A stretch of DNA of 64,000 bases from Henriciella sp. (GTDB lineage: Bacteria; Pseudomonadota; Alphaproteobacteria; Caulobacterales; Hyphomonadaceae): NCBI GenBank assembly GCA_030066975.1, contig JASJAO010000001.1, positions 124,001 to 188,000 of the forward strand, written 5' to 3'. The position numbers and the translations under genes were made by a program. The notes beneath the pieces were generated by a model. It was not told where the DNA came from. It ran no database searches and was given only the letters and a program-made list of their open reading frames with translations. Positions 44,339 to 53,674 of this stretch are shown piece after piece; positions within the stretch are counted from its first letter, which is position 1; each line of letters begins with the position of its first letter.

Positions 44339-46324
44339 TCAGTTCGGCGTGTGCGTGACGCTGAGGCCAAGCCGGGCGACGACAGCTTGCGGGTCATCGG
44401 TTTCGTCGAGTTCATCGAAAGTTTCAGCTGTCACAGGCGCTGTTGGGCGCATGGCAAACTCGATCGATCCGCCGGTTTCGACATAAGCCGCGATCGCATC
44501 GAGCCACTCAGCCGCAGGCGGAAATTCCTGTTCCGCGCTCGCGCGGCCCATGCGCACCAGTGTCGCGCCGTAGGCCCGCATCTGTGCCGGTTCCATATTT
44601 GACACCATCGCACCCCAACCCTGGTCGGGGTATTCGGCACCAATCGCATTCACGAAGCCGAGGATCTTGTCATAGCCGCCGAGATCCCGTTCGAAATAGG
44701 AGCCCGAGCGGATCGCAAATGCGTCCTCAAACGCGGTTTCAAGAGCGCGCTCAGGATCTTCCGATTGTGATGCAGCGCGCAGGGTTTCGTAGACCGGGAA
44801 GGTCAGCCCGAGATCCAACTGACCCGAACCAAACCCATCGCCCTCCAATGTGTAGGCAAAGTCAGCCGGGCCCTGATCGGCGTTCCACTTGGCTGTAAAG
44901 GCCCCATTCAGGGTAAGTTTGTCGAGCCCATAGTCCGGGAGCAATTCCAGCCCTTTGTCCATCCCTTCCAGAACCATGGCGAGTTCACTGGCCTCGGACG
45001 GGCTCATGCTCTCCTCGGCCGTCTCGGCAAAGCCCTCCATCATGCCTTTGGCAAAGCTGGTCAGCTCTGAGATATGGATCACACCCCCATCGAAGCTGAT
45101 CGCCAGGTCAGACGGTATCAGCCATTCAAACTGATCGACATCCAGCCGGATTTCCCTGACCGCAAACGTATCAGCGCCGTTTAGTTTGAAAGCGAAATCC
45201 GTGGCCGATCCGCGCCCCAAACTGAGCAAGTCTCGCTCGTCCATGTTGGGTATCTCGCCGCGCGCGAGAAAGCCCAGGACCTTGTTCAGTCTGATGTCCG
45301 CGCTCTTGGCCATCGCATATGTGGTTTCTTGAGTGACGTCCATACCGGCGGGCAGGCCCATGGGAGATACCTCTCCGAAGGTGTCGTCCCCAAGATCCAT
45401 CGTCACATATTCCGTAGTCTGAATGGATTTCGCATTGCGAACCAGGGTCTGGTCATAGTCAAAACCGCGCATGCCGGAGAGCGTGTAAAGCTCGACTTCA
45501 GATGTGATATCAACATTTGCGCTGGGCTGGCGCATTGTCATCGCCATTGAAATGTCAGTCATGATCGCCTTGTCCATGGCCAGACTCCGCGTGCCCGCAA
45601 CCACGTGCTGGGCGAGATGAATCCCCTCGATCAGCAAAGCCTTTACTTCTGGCTCTTCGTCGAGCTCATCAGGCAATATGTCGGCACTGAGGGGGCTGAA
45701 TTCCCAAGGCAGCAGGGAAACATCCGTCATCAAAAAGCGCGCGCCGGAATAGTCAAATGCGTCAACGGAAAAATTGAAGTCCTCTGGTAGTTCTTCGCCC
45801 TCGGCGATGAGATCAAAAAAGCCGTTCATGGCGAAGTTCAGAGCGTCTCCAAATCCGAAATAGCTGAACTGGCGTCCATCGAACCGCGTCATCACCGGTC
45901 CACTTTCATCAAGGCGTTCCCCGCGCAATCGGGCAGCGAGAAAGTCCGCATCGAGGCCCCAGACGCTGGCTTCCTCGAACCGCATGCCAACCGGCGCGTC
46001 GGTTCCCAGCGAGATATCAAGCCCGGTAAACACAGTTGCCCCAGTGTCGGAGTCGAACCGCATGGTCTCCCAATCCACGCCCGCATAAGTCGGCAGGGCC
46101 TCAAGCAGGCCTGTCAGATCTGCTTCAACGGCGCCCGACTGTGTGTACGTTGCGCCCAGAAGGTCTGTGAACGGTGCCAAGTCCGGGTCAACGCCCGCCG
46201 ATGCAGAATCGCTCTCCGGCGCTTCAACGGCTCCGGGCGAGTCTGATGGCGTTTCGGATGCCGGATAGCACGCAGCCAGACTGAGTGCCGCCGCCCCAAC
46301 GGTTGCCCAAATCACCTGTTTCAT
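44339..46324 (-). CDS. Large lipoprotein of unknown function, paralogue family member C
   Basis: 661 residues from the ATG at 46324. The signal peptide ends ALSLAAC, a lipobox, followed by a Ser/Pro/Glu linker (PASETPSDSPGAVEAPESD). The acidic, strand-rich body shares the C-terminal third with member B, and has the phrase SDTGATVFTGLDISLG near residue 105 like a repeated strand unit. It ends ARLGLSVTHTPN. The order C then B on one strand (104-bp gap) suggests duplication and co-transcription. The large size, export and acidity suggest an envelope structural or ligand-binding role. This is inference. Confidence 0.72.
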   Translation of the reverse strand: MKQVIWATVGAAALSLAACYPASETPSDSPGAVEAPESDSASAGVDPDLAPFTDLLGATYTQSGAVEADLTGLLEALPTYAGVDWETMRFDSDTGATVFTGLDISLGTDAPVGMRFEEASVWGLDADFLAARLRGERLDESGPVMTRFDGRQFSYFGFGDALNFAMNGFFDLIAEGEELPEDFNFSVDAFDYSGARFLMTDVSLLPWEFSPLSADILPDELDEEPEVKALLIEGIHLAQHVVAGTRSLAMDKAIMTDISMAMTMRQPSANVDITSEVELYTLSGMRGFDYDQTLVRNAKSIQTTEYVTMDLGDDTFGEVSPMGLPAGMDVTQETTYAMAKSADIRLNKVLGFLARGEIPNMDERDLLSLGRGSATDFAFKLNGADTFAVREIRLDVDQFEWLIPSDLAISFDGGVIHISELTSFAKGMMEGFAETAEESMSPSEASELAMVLEGMDKGLELLPDYGLDKLTLNGAFTAKWNADQGPADFAYTLEGDGFGSGQLDLGLTFPVYETLRAASQSEDPERALETAFEDAFAIRSGSYFERDLGGYDKILGFVNAIGAEYPDQGWGAMVSNMEPAQMRAYGATLVRMGRASAEQEFPPAAEWLDAIAAYVETGGSIEFAMRPTAPVTAETFDELDETDDPQAVVARLGLSVTHTPN

Positions 46325-46358
46325 CGTCTCAAGACCTATATAACGCCGCCTGTGCGGC

Positions 46359-47216
46359 TCACACATTCACCAATTTTGGTCGAGGTTCGGCAGGCTGGAG
46401 CGTTGGATCTGCCGGGTCCTCCTGGATATTGGGTGTCTGCTCTACAATCTCTGCTTCCACAATTTCAGGTTGTTGTGAGGGCTGCACCTCTGCCGTTTCA
46501 GGCGTCTCGGGTTCTGGCTTGGGAATTTTGCGCTTCCAGAACGGTGCGTTTGGATCGGCTTTCCGATCATATTGCATGGAAAAATACTCATGCGCGGTAT
46601 GTGTGAGCGGTTTGGGCGTGAGTGCCATGCCATAGGTTCGCAGGCGCTCAACAACCACATCTCGTAGATGAATTCCGGGCAGCGCATCGACCGGGAACTG
46701 GTGCTCTTTCATCCAGTCGCGCACGTCCCAGCTTCGGGTTGAATGGGCCTCAGCAGGCGAGCGGCCCTTGTGCTCCTCCCACAGATACAGCGTTGCGAGA
46801 CCGTCAATCAGGGCGTTGATCGCACTGTCGGTTGCCGCACTGGTATCCTCGCCCTGTGCAAGTGCGTCACGGATATCCGCTTTGCGAGCTACCATTTCGG
46901 CGTAAGCAGCACGAATAACAGTCAGAGCGCGCCGGTCCGCCTCCCCTGGACGGGCCAGAACCGCATCGAGCTGTGGGTGCACGAGTGGTAATAGATCCTG
47001 CGGGCGTGTGGGCTGATGTCCGGCGACATCGCTTAGCTCCTGCAGCAGGCGCTGGAGATTGACCCGAAGCTCGTGACCGACACCTGCCAGAGACAGTTTC
47101 TCCATATCCCGCTCACGGTCGACATAACGCCACGCACTCCAGGCCAGGAACACAACGGCTCCGATCAGGATCAGCAGTCCACCGACCATGAATGTCTGAA
47201 AGTTTCCCTCGTTCAT
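46359..47216 (-). CDS. Single-span membrane protein with long cytoplasmic part and Pro/Glu tail
   Basis: 285 residues from the ATG at 47216, behind GGGAGAGG. One span (FMVGGLLILIGAVVFLAWSA, about 9-28) is followed by a helical region (about 35-150, for example ELRVNLQRLLQELSDVAGHQ) and an acidic, Pro-rich tail (about 235-285, KPEPETPETAEVQPSQQPEI). No family is recognised. The helical part could be a coiled-coil dimer. It lies upstream of member C with a 34-bp gap, and may be in one transcript with C and B. Confidence 0.6.
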   Translation of the reverse strand: MNEGNFQTFMVGGLLILIGAVVFLAWSAWRYVDRERDMEKLSLAGVGHELRVNLQRLLQELSDVAGHQPTRPQDLLPLVHPQLDAVLARPGEADRRALTVIRAAYAEMVARKADIRDALAQGEDTSAATDSAINALIDGLATLYLWEEHKGRSPAEAHSTRSWDVRDWMKEHQFPVDALPGIHLRDVVVERLRTYGMALTPKPLTHTAHEYFSMQYDRKADPNAPFWKRKIPKPEPETPETAEVQPSQQPEIVEAEIVEQTPNIQEDPADPTLQPAEPRPKLVNV

Positions 47217-47309
47217 AACCTCTCCCTTTAACGACTTGTTTAGCAAATCGTGGGCGCGAGGGCTACTTTCAAATTGGATTGTGGCGGTCGTGAGGTCAAA
47301 TCCGGGTGT

Positions 47310-48104
47310 TCAGACCGCAACCGGCGCCTTGATATGTTTGTGCGCCTGATAGTCGACCAGCTCAAAATCTTCGTACTCCCAACCAAACAAGTCGGTCTTG
47401 TCAGGATTGAGCAGCATGCGTGGTCCCGGAAACGGCTCCCGCGTGAGCTGCAATTTGGCCTGTTCGACATGGTTCATATAGAGATGCGTGTCGCCAAACG
47501 TATGGACGAACTCACCCGGCTCCAAACCCGTCGCCCGCGCCATCATCAGCGTCAGAAGTGCGTATGAGGCGATGTTGAACGGCACGCCCAAAAAGACATC
47601 GGCGGAACGCTGATAAAGTTGACAATTCAGGCGCCCATTCATGACATTGAACTGGAACAGACAGTGACAGGGCGGCAGCGCCATATCCGGGACGTCCGCC
47701 GGGTTCCAGGCCGACACGACCATGCGCCGCGAGTTTGGATTTGTGCGGATTTCCTCCAGCACCCATTTGATCTGATCGATGACCCGGCCGTCCGGGGCGG
47801 TCCAGCTGCGCCACTGCTTGCCATAGACCGGACCAAGGTCTCCGGCCTCGTCGGCCCATTCATCCCAAATGGACACGCCATTTTCCTGCAGCCATTTGAC
47901 ATTGGTGTCACCGCGCAAGAACCATAGGAGTTCGATAATGATGGAGCGCAGATGCAGCTTCTTTGTCGTCAGAAGTGGGAACTTGTCAGACAGGTCAAAG
48001 CGCAGCTGACGGCCAAAAACACCAAGCGTTCCAGTTCCGGTGCGATCACCGCGCGCGACGCCATTGTCCAGAATGTCTTGCAGCAGGTTCAGATATTGTC
48101 TCAT
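47310..48104 (-). CDS. thyA: Thymidylate synthase
   Basis: A 264-residue enzyme methylating dUMP to dTMP with methylene-tetrahydrofolate. The catalytic Cys is in [13 protein letters not shown] (about 146). [18 protein letters not shown] (about 22-39), [20 protein letters not shown] (about 168-187) and [18 protein letters not shown] (about 199-216) are family blocks. The 264-residue form is the compact type, as in E. coli. No dihydrofolate reductase gene follows it. Confidence 0.97.
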   Translation of the reverse strand: MRQYLNLLQDILDNGVARGDRTGTGTLGVFGRQLRFDLSDKFPLLTTKKLHLRSIIIELLWFLRGDTNVKWLQENGVSIWDEWADEAGDLGPVYGKQWRSWTAPDGRVIDQIKWVLEEIRTNPNSRRMVVSAWNPADVPDMALPPCHCLFQFNVMNGRLNCQLYQRSADVFLGVPFNIASYALLTLMMARATGLEPGEFVHTFGDTHLYMNHVEQAKLQLTREPFPGPRMLLNPDKTDLFGWEYEDFELVDYQAHKHIKAPVAV

Positions 48105-48174
48105 ACGATACGCCTTCCCTGACTCGGCAGCGCTTGTCCAGTCATCATGGGCAACTGGATGCGGGTGAACAACC

Positions 48175-48189
48175 TTAAGCCCAGGTTAA
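48175..48189 (+). promoter_or_regulatory. CtrA box (exact TTAA-N7-TTAA)
   Basis: TTAA-GCCCAGG-TTAA matches the CtrA consensus with correct spacing. It sits between the divergent thyA and the TadG-like gene, 95 bp before the latter's ATG. Pilus genes such as pilA are CtrA targets in Caulobacter, so control of the TadG-like gene is the likely reading. Confidence 0.5.
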
Positions 48190-48283
48190 TCGCCCCGATC
48201 AAATCCCACAGCACAATCTAACCGCCCGGAAATGCGATTCCGCTATGTCTTGCCTGTTCGCTTCTGAGTCGAGGTGTCTACCT

Positions 48284-50053
48284 ATGCGCAAATCCTGGAC
48301 AAACCTGATCGGTACGTTTCGTCAGAATACGAACGGCAACGTTGCCATGATCTTTGGCCTTTCGATCGTGCCTATGGTGGCCGTCGCGGGCTTCGCGGTC
48401 GACTTTCAGAACACGACGATGAAAAAGAACCGCATTCAGGTCATTCTCGACTCGGCTGTGCTGGCCGCGGCGAAAACGAAACAGAATGGTGGGACGGACT
48501 CAGAAATCACCAAGACCGTCCAGGACTTCGTATCGCGCCAATCACATACGGCGACGTCAAATCTCTCATGTGGCGCCGTCCAAGTTCAGATCAGCACGAC
48601 GAATGAAGACATTAAGGGCGAAGTTACATGCCAGCAGGACACATCTTTGATGAATGTGGTCGGCATCGACAAGGTCCCCTTTAAAGTCAGTTCAACGGCA
48701 ACCTACGGCATTGGTAAAGTAGACGTCGCGTTCATGTTTGACGTCTCCGGGTCAATGAACAGCAATAGTCGGTTGAGCAGCCTGAAGGAGTCAGCCCAAG
48801 CTGCGGTCGACATTCTCATCCCCGCGGATTCAGCCAGTCAGACATCAGATGTCAGGATCGCCATGTCGTCCTACAACGCCATGGTCGATGCTGGAGACTA
48901 TTTTGAAGATGTCACAGGGGCCACACCAAGACGAACGTATACCCATGTCATCCAGGGGTATGATCCTGAGCCTCAAGTACTTGGAGACGTCAGCAACCAG
49001 TATCATCTTGGCGTGTATGATGCTGATACCGACCAGCTGATCACGCGATTTGGTAACAACGCCGTTATTCATATCGATGATCATGAGTGGGACGATCTCA
49101 ACTTTGCGGTGACCTTTCCACACGGCACATCGCTTCGAGGGCAGATCGAGAGTGTTCGATTGAACCTGCGCGGCCCGGACAACTATTCGCGAACTGAAAA
49201 TGCGGAACCCTACGCTGTGAATGGCGACTCCAACGGCAATTATTACGGTGAGCGTTATCGCGAAGGGAACTACCGCATCCGGGTGCGTTCTTACACTCAG
49301 GACAGGGCACGTGGCACAAAGAAAACGGACGAGTGGGTCTATTTCGAATTAATCAGCGGCGAACCCGTTCCAGATCGAACGACGTCATACACCCTGACCT
49401 CGACATGCGTATGGGAGCGTGATGGAGACGAAAAGTTCACGGATGCGACGCCTGCACAGGGGTCATATCTGGCCTATCAACAGGCCTGGTTTGTCGAAGA
49501 TGACCGGCAATCAGATGGCGGCGACTGGTATGTTGGGCACCCGAGTAAGGGTAGCCATAGCTGGTATCGCGGGAATGAGTGCCGCGATATTGAACCCCTA
49601 GCGCTGACGGACAATCGCACCGCGCTAACAAACTATATTACCGGTCTGGATGCAGGAGGACGAACCGCGGGTCATCAGGGGGTTGCCTGGAGCTGGTATT
49701 TGGTGTCCGAACACTGGGGCAATGTCTTCACAGGCACAGGCAAACCACTTGATTACAACGAGCCCGATTCTGTGAAAGCCGTGATCCTGATGACCGATGG
49801 TTCGTTTAACAATCAGATGTTCGACGCGCAGGGCACATCAGATGCGCAGGCTCGCGCGCTTTGCGACAATATGAAGGCCAAGGGCATCAAAGTATATGCC
49901 GTGGCGATGCAGGCGCCATTAGCCGGCCAACAGGTCCTGTCTTACTGTGCCACCAATCAGGATTTCTATTTCGCTGCTGAATCTCGCGCCGAACTGATTG
50001 AGGCGTATGAGGAAATTGCGACATCGATTTCCGACCTACGGATCATTCGCTAG
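48284..50053 (+). CDS. TadG-like pilus-associated VWA protein with an inserted beta domain
   Basis: 589 residues from the ATG at 48284. The N-terminus has a TadE/G-type stretch (NTNGNVAMIFGLSIVPMVAV, about 14-33) that anchors or pseudopilin-processes it. The VWA MIDAS starts at D153 in MFDVSGSMNSNS and resumes far downstream with KAVILMTDGSFN (D505). Between them, residues about 220-355 hold an insertion with SVRLNLRGP, YSRTENAEPYAVNGDSNGNY and YRIRVRSYTQ, a pattern I recall from secreted beta-sandwich domains with 'R-T-E-N-x-x-P-Y-x-L-x-G-D' motifs. TadG proteins function with the Flp/Tad pilus and adhesion. No tad cluster is adjacent. Base composition is lower in GC than its neighbours. Confidence 0.8.
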   Translation: MRKSWTNLIGTFRQNTNGNVAMIFGLSIVPMVAVAGFAVDFQNTTMKKNRIQVILDSAVLAAAKTKQNGGTDSEITKTVQDFVSRQSHTATSNLSCGAVQVQISTTNEDIKGEVTCQQDTSLMNVVGIDKVPFKVSSTATYGIGKVDVAFMFDVSGSMNSNSRLSSLKESAQAAVDILIPADSASQTSDVRIAMSSYNAMVDAGDYFEDVTGATPRRTYTHVIQGYDPEPQVLGDVSNQYHLGVYDADTDQLITRFGNNAVIHIDDHEWDDLNFAVTFPHGTSLRGQIESVRLNLRGPDNYSRTENAEPYAVNGDSNGNYYGERYREGNYRIRVRSYTQDRARGTKKTDEWVYFELISGEPVPDRTTSYTLTSTCVWERDGDEKFTDATPAQGSYLAYQQAWFVEDDRQSDGGDWYVGHPSKGSHSWYRGNECRDIEPLALTDNRTALTNYITGLDAGGRTAGHQGVAWSWYLVSEHWGNVFTGTGKPLDYNEPDSVKAVILMTDGSFNNQMFDAQGTSDAQARALCDNMKAKGIKVYAVAMQAPLAGQQVLSYCATNQDFYFAAESRAELIEAYEEIATSISDLRIIR

Positions 50054-50087
50054 GCTTGCGTAGGTTCCGCGCCGAACCTTTGGGGGA

Positions 50088-53000
50088 TCAGGCGCGATTG
50101 ATGAGCGTGGTGGTGGCAGGCGAGGGCCCTGTCGCTCTATCCCAGCGATCCCATAGCAGCTGGCGCTGCGTTTCGGCCGCTTCGACAGCAGCCTCCTTGA
50201 CGTGGCCATAGCCGCGAATGCTGTCGGGCAGGCTCGCAATCTCAATCGCGAGATCAAGGCGCTCACGCGTCAGTCCATCGATCAGAACGTCCAGCTCATC
50301 CAGATAGGTGTCACGCAGGCGACGCTCCATTTTGCGCTCATCGGTCCATCCGACCGGGTCAAAACGGGTGCCGCGCAACCCCTTGAAATGTTTCAACAGC
50401 TTGAACCCGGTTTTCATCCAGGGCCCGAACGGCTTTTTCTTCAAATGGCCCTGATCATCTTTGTCAGACATCAGAGGCGGAGCGAGATGGTAGTTGATCT
50501 TGCCGCCTTTGAACCGTTTCTTGAGGTAGGCGTCGAACTTGCCATCGGTCCATAACCGCGCGACTTCATACTCGTCCTTATAGGCCATCAGCTTGTAGGC
50601 GTAGCGCGCGACCGCCTCGGTTAGTCGTTCACCGAGACCTGCTGCGGTTTCTGCTGCTCTGACACGCTCGACAGCTGCAATGTATGTCTCGGCATAGGCG
50701 GCGTTCTGATAGGCTGTCAGGCGCTCCACGCGGTCTGCGATCAGTTCGTCGAGCGTTTTGGGTTTGACCGTGCCGCGAGGATCCCGTGCCGGTTCGAGCC
50801 GGGACAGGTCGTGGCGGGCGATCCGCCCAAGATCAAACGCGGCCATATTGTCCTCAACCTTCACGCCATTCATTTTGATGGCGCGGTAGATACCGCGCAA
50901 AGAGACGGGGACACCGCCAGCCTGCCAAGCATACCCAGCCATGATCATGTTCGTATAGATCGCGTCATTGAAATAGAGGATCGCAAGCGCTTCGGCATCG
51001 AAGGCCGCAAACGCGTTCGCCTGGCGTTTCACGCGCGCAGCCAGCAGGTCGCTTTCAAAACGCTTGGATCGATCGCGGATGAACTCGCTGGTGGGCGTTA
51101 CATCGCTATTCCCAAAGGCCATCGTGCGATCGGGATCCATCAAGTTGAGCGCATCGCCGCTGGCGGCCACAACCAGATCACATGCAATCATGCAATCCGT
51201 GCTTGCCGGGGGCACCCGACCGGTTGTGATCATGTCCGGCTCACGTCCGAAGCGCAGGTGGCTGAGCACCGGCCCGCCCTTCTGAGCCAGCCCTGTCATG
51301 TCGAGACTGGACGCGGCACGCCCATCGACATGCGCGGCCACAGCGAGCACCGCCGCGACTGTGGTCACGCCGGTTCCACCAACACCCGTGAACAGGACAT
51401 TCCAGGGACGCTCCAGCGAAGGTAAATCTGGAAGCGGCAGGGCGCTCGCATCGATGTCCGGACGCTCCTTGTCTTCAGCAGTAAACTCGCCATCAGTGAT
51501 CGTTATAAAGCTCGGACAGAAGCCCTTGATGCAGGAAATATCGGTGTTGCAGGTCGATTGATTGATCCGGCGTTTACGACCAAGTTCAGTCTCGACCGGT
51601 TCAACTGAGAGACAGTTGGATTTGACAGAACAATCGCCGCAGCCCTCGCAAACCTCTGTATTGATCACCACCCGCGTGCGATCTGGCGCACGCAGCCCGC
51701 GTTTGGAGCGGCGGCGCTTCTCGGTGGCGCAAATCTGATCATAGATCATGACCGAGACACCCGGCGTGTCACGCAACATGCGCTGGACCTTGTCGAGCTC
51801 GCCCCGGTCATAGATCCGCACCCGCGGTGGCAAACCGCGGACATTGGCGTAGCGCGTGATATCTTCGGTTACGATGACAATCTTTTCGACGCCTTCGCCG
51901 CGGACCTGCTGGGCGATTTGCTGCGGGGTTTGACCGGACTCAACCGTTTGTCCACCGGTCATGGCAACCGCATCATTGTAGAGAATTTTGTAAGTGAGAT
52001 TGGCGTTCGACGTCACAGCCGCGCGAATGGCGAGCGAGCCGGAATGGCTGTAGGTGCCATCGCCGAGATTGACAAACATGTGGGCTTCATCCGTGGCGAA
52101 ATGCTGACCAAGCCAGGCAATGCCTTCGCCGCCCATCTGGCTCGTCATGTCGGTATTCCGGTCCGGCATGAAATTCGCCATATAGTGACATCCAATACCC
52201 GCCAGCGCGCGTGATCCTTCGGGTACAACCGTGGACGTGTTGTGCGGACAGCCTGAACAGTAGTGCGGCGAGCGCACAGTCGAGGTTGCATTATCTTGGG
52301 CTGCATCGCCGACACGTCCCACGCGCTTGAAGTAGGCGTCTGCCAGACTGGTGTCCCAGCCTTCGGGCAAGACATGGATGAGCGCTGCCGCAATTTCAGG
52401 CACTGTCATCGACCCGACCTGGCTGAGAAGCGGCTGACCATTTGCTTTTGTCTTGCCTTCAATCCTCGGGCGCTGTCGGTCGGCGAGTGAATAGAGCGCA
52501 GAGCGCAGCTGGTGTTCGATCAAGGGGCGCTTGTGTTCCAGCACAAGCACGCGCTCAAGCCCGGCGCAGAAGGCCTGAACGCCCTGCGGCTCAAGCGGCC
52601 AAGGCATGGCCACTTTGTAAATGCTAAGGCCGAGGTCGGACGCCTGCTCCGGCGACAGGCCAATCGCGGCCAGCGCCTCATAGACATCGCGGGCCGCCTG
52701 TCCCGTAACAATTACACCGACGCGTGGATTGTCAGAGGGCAGGATCACGCGATCCAGCCGGTTTGTTCGCACCCAGGCCTGAGCCGCGGGAAGTTTGATG
52801 TCACGAAGGCGGCGCTCCTTATCCAAGGGCGCATCACCGCGGCGAATGTGGACGCCCGCGTCCGGGAACTCAAAATCCGGCGTCTGGAACGACAGGCGGT
52901 CGAGCGAAACATCGACGACAGAGCCACTGTCCATTGTATCGGCGAGCGCGATCATTGCACTCCAGGCACCGGAGAACCGGCTCATGGCCCACCCGTGCAG

Positions 53001-53549
53001 CCCGTAATCCAGAACGTCCTGAATGCTGGCGGGGCTAAGGACCGGAATTTCGGCATCTGCCATTGCATATTCAGATTGCGAAGGCAGGGTCGAGGACTTG
53101 CACATATGGTCATCCCCAAGCACGGCCAGAACACCGCCATTCGGCGATGATCCCGCAGCGTTGGCATGTTTGAACACGTCGCCTGTGCGATCGACACCGG
53201 GGGCTTTGCCGTACCAGAGGCCAAACAGGCCGTCTCGCTGCGCCCCTGGAAACAGGCCGAGTTGCTGGCTGCCCCAAACCGCGGTTGCGCCGAGATCCTC
53301 ATTCAGCCCTTCCCAGAACTCGGTATCATGTTCATCGAGCCATTTTTGTGCGGCGCGAAGCTGCTGATCATAGCCGCCCAGGGGCGAGCCACGATACCCG
53401 GAGATGAAACCGCCTGTGTTCAAGCCTGCCTTTAGATCGAGCCGCTTTTGGTCAAGCGGCAGGCGGACCAGAGCGTGGATTCCCGTCATATAAGCTTTGC
53501 CCTCGACAAGCTCATACTTGTCGTCCAATCTGACTTGGCGATGCTTCAT
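50088..53549 (-). CDS. Indolepyruvate ferredoxin oxidoreductase, fused large and small subunits
   Basis: A 1153-residue cytoplasmic enzyme that decarboxylates 2-oxo acids (indole-pyruvate and other aryl or branched-chain ones) to acyl-CoA, with ferredoxin as acceptor. The N-terminal pyrimidine-binding half (MTGIHALVRLPLDQ, GFISGYRGSPLGGYDQQLR) is followed by the TPP half (FVNLGDGTYSHSGSLAIRAA, about 478), a Cys-rich ferredoxin segment (VCEGCGDCSVKSNCLS and SCIKGFCPSF, about 618-680), and the gamma domain (FTGVGGTGVTTVAAVLAVAA, about 722). A long helical C-terminal tail (about 930-1153) is typical of the proteobacterial fused form. The divergent Lrp-family gene probably controls it. Confidence 0.93.
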   Translation of the reverse strand: MKHRQVRLDDKYELVEGKAYMTGIHALVRLPLDQKRLDLKAGLNTGGFISGYRGSPLGGYDQQLRAAQKWLDEHDTEFWEGLNEDLGATAVWGSQQLGLFPGAQRDGLFGLWYGKAPGVDRTGDVFKHANAAGSSPNGGVLAVLGDDHMCKSSTLPSQSEYAMADAEIPVLSPASIQDVLDYGLHGWAMSRFSGAWSAMIALADTMDSGSVVDVSLDRLSFQTPDFEFPDAGVHIRRGDAPLDKERRLRDIKLPAAQAWVRTNRLDRVILPSDNPRVGVIVTGQAARDVYEALAAIGLSPEQASDLGLSIYKVAMPWPLEPQGVQAFCAGLERVLVLEHKRPLIEHQLRSALYSLADRQRPRIEGKTKANGQPLLSQVGSMTVPEIAAALIHVLPEGWDTSLADAYFKRVGRVGDAAQDNATSTVRSPHYCSGCPHNTSTVVPEGSRALAGIGCHYMANFMPDRNTDMTSQMGGEGIAWLGQHFATDEAHMFVNLGDGTYSHSGSLAIRAAVTSNANLTYKILYNDAVAMTGGQTVESGQTPQQIAQQVRGEGVEKIVIVTEDITRYANVRGLPPRVRIYDRGELDKVQRMLRDTPGVSVMIYDQICATEKRRRSKRGLRAPDRTRVVINTEVCEGCGDCSVKSNCLSVEPVETELGRKRRINQSTCNTDISCIKGFCPSFITITDGEFTAEDKERPDIDASALPLPDLPSLERPWNVLFTGVGGTGVTTVAAVLAVAAHVDGRAASSLDMTGLAQKGGPVLSHLRFGREPDMITTGRVPPASTDCMIACDLVVAASGDALNLMDPDRTMAFGNSDVTPTSEFIRDRSKRFESDLLAARVKRQANAFAAFDAEALAILYFNDAIYTNMIMAGYAWQAGGVPVSLRGIYRAIKMNGVKVEDNMAAFDLGRIARHDLSRLEPARDPRGTVKPKTLDELIADRVERLTAYQNAAYAETYIAAVERVRAAETAAGLGERLTEAVARYAYKLMAYKDEYEVARLWTDGKFDAYLKKRFKGGKINYHLAPPLMSDKDDQGHLKKKPFGPWMKTGFKLLKHFKGLRGTRFDPVGWTDERKMERRLRDTYLDELDVLIDGLTRERLDLAIEIASLPDSIRGYGHVKEAAVEAAETQRQLLWDRWDRATGPSPATTTLINRA

Positions 53550-53628
53550 GGCAAGCTCCCGATTTCGTATCGGGTGATTTTTTCAGTTAAGCGCGGAAAT
53601 TGCTTGCCTTTTTTGCCGGAATACGTCT

Positions 53629-53642
53629 TTATTGAGCAATAA
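53629..53642. promoter_or_regulatory. Perfect inverted repeat, candidate Lrp/AsnC operator
   Basis: TTATTG-AG-CAATAA is a perfect 6-2-6 palindrome in the 125-bp divergent gap between the oxidoreductase and the Lrp-family gene. It sits 33 bp before the Lrp start. AT-rich palindromes are usual for Lrp/AsnC proteins. It lacks a long T-run, so a terminator is unlikely. Confidence 0.5.
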
Positions 53643-53674
53643 GGTTCTGTTCTGCGTTTATTTTGGGGTGAATT

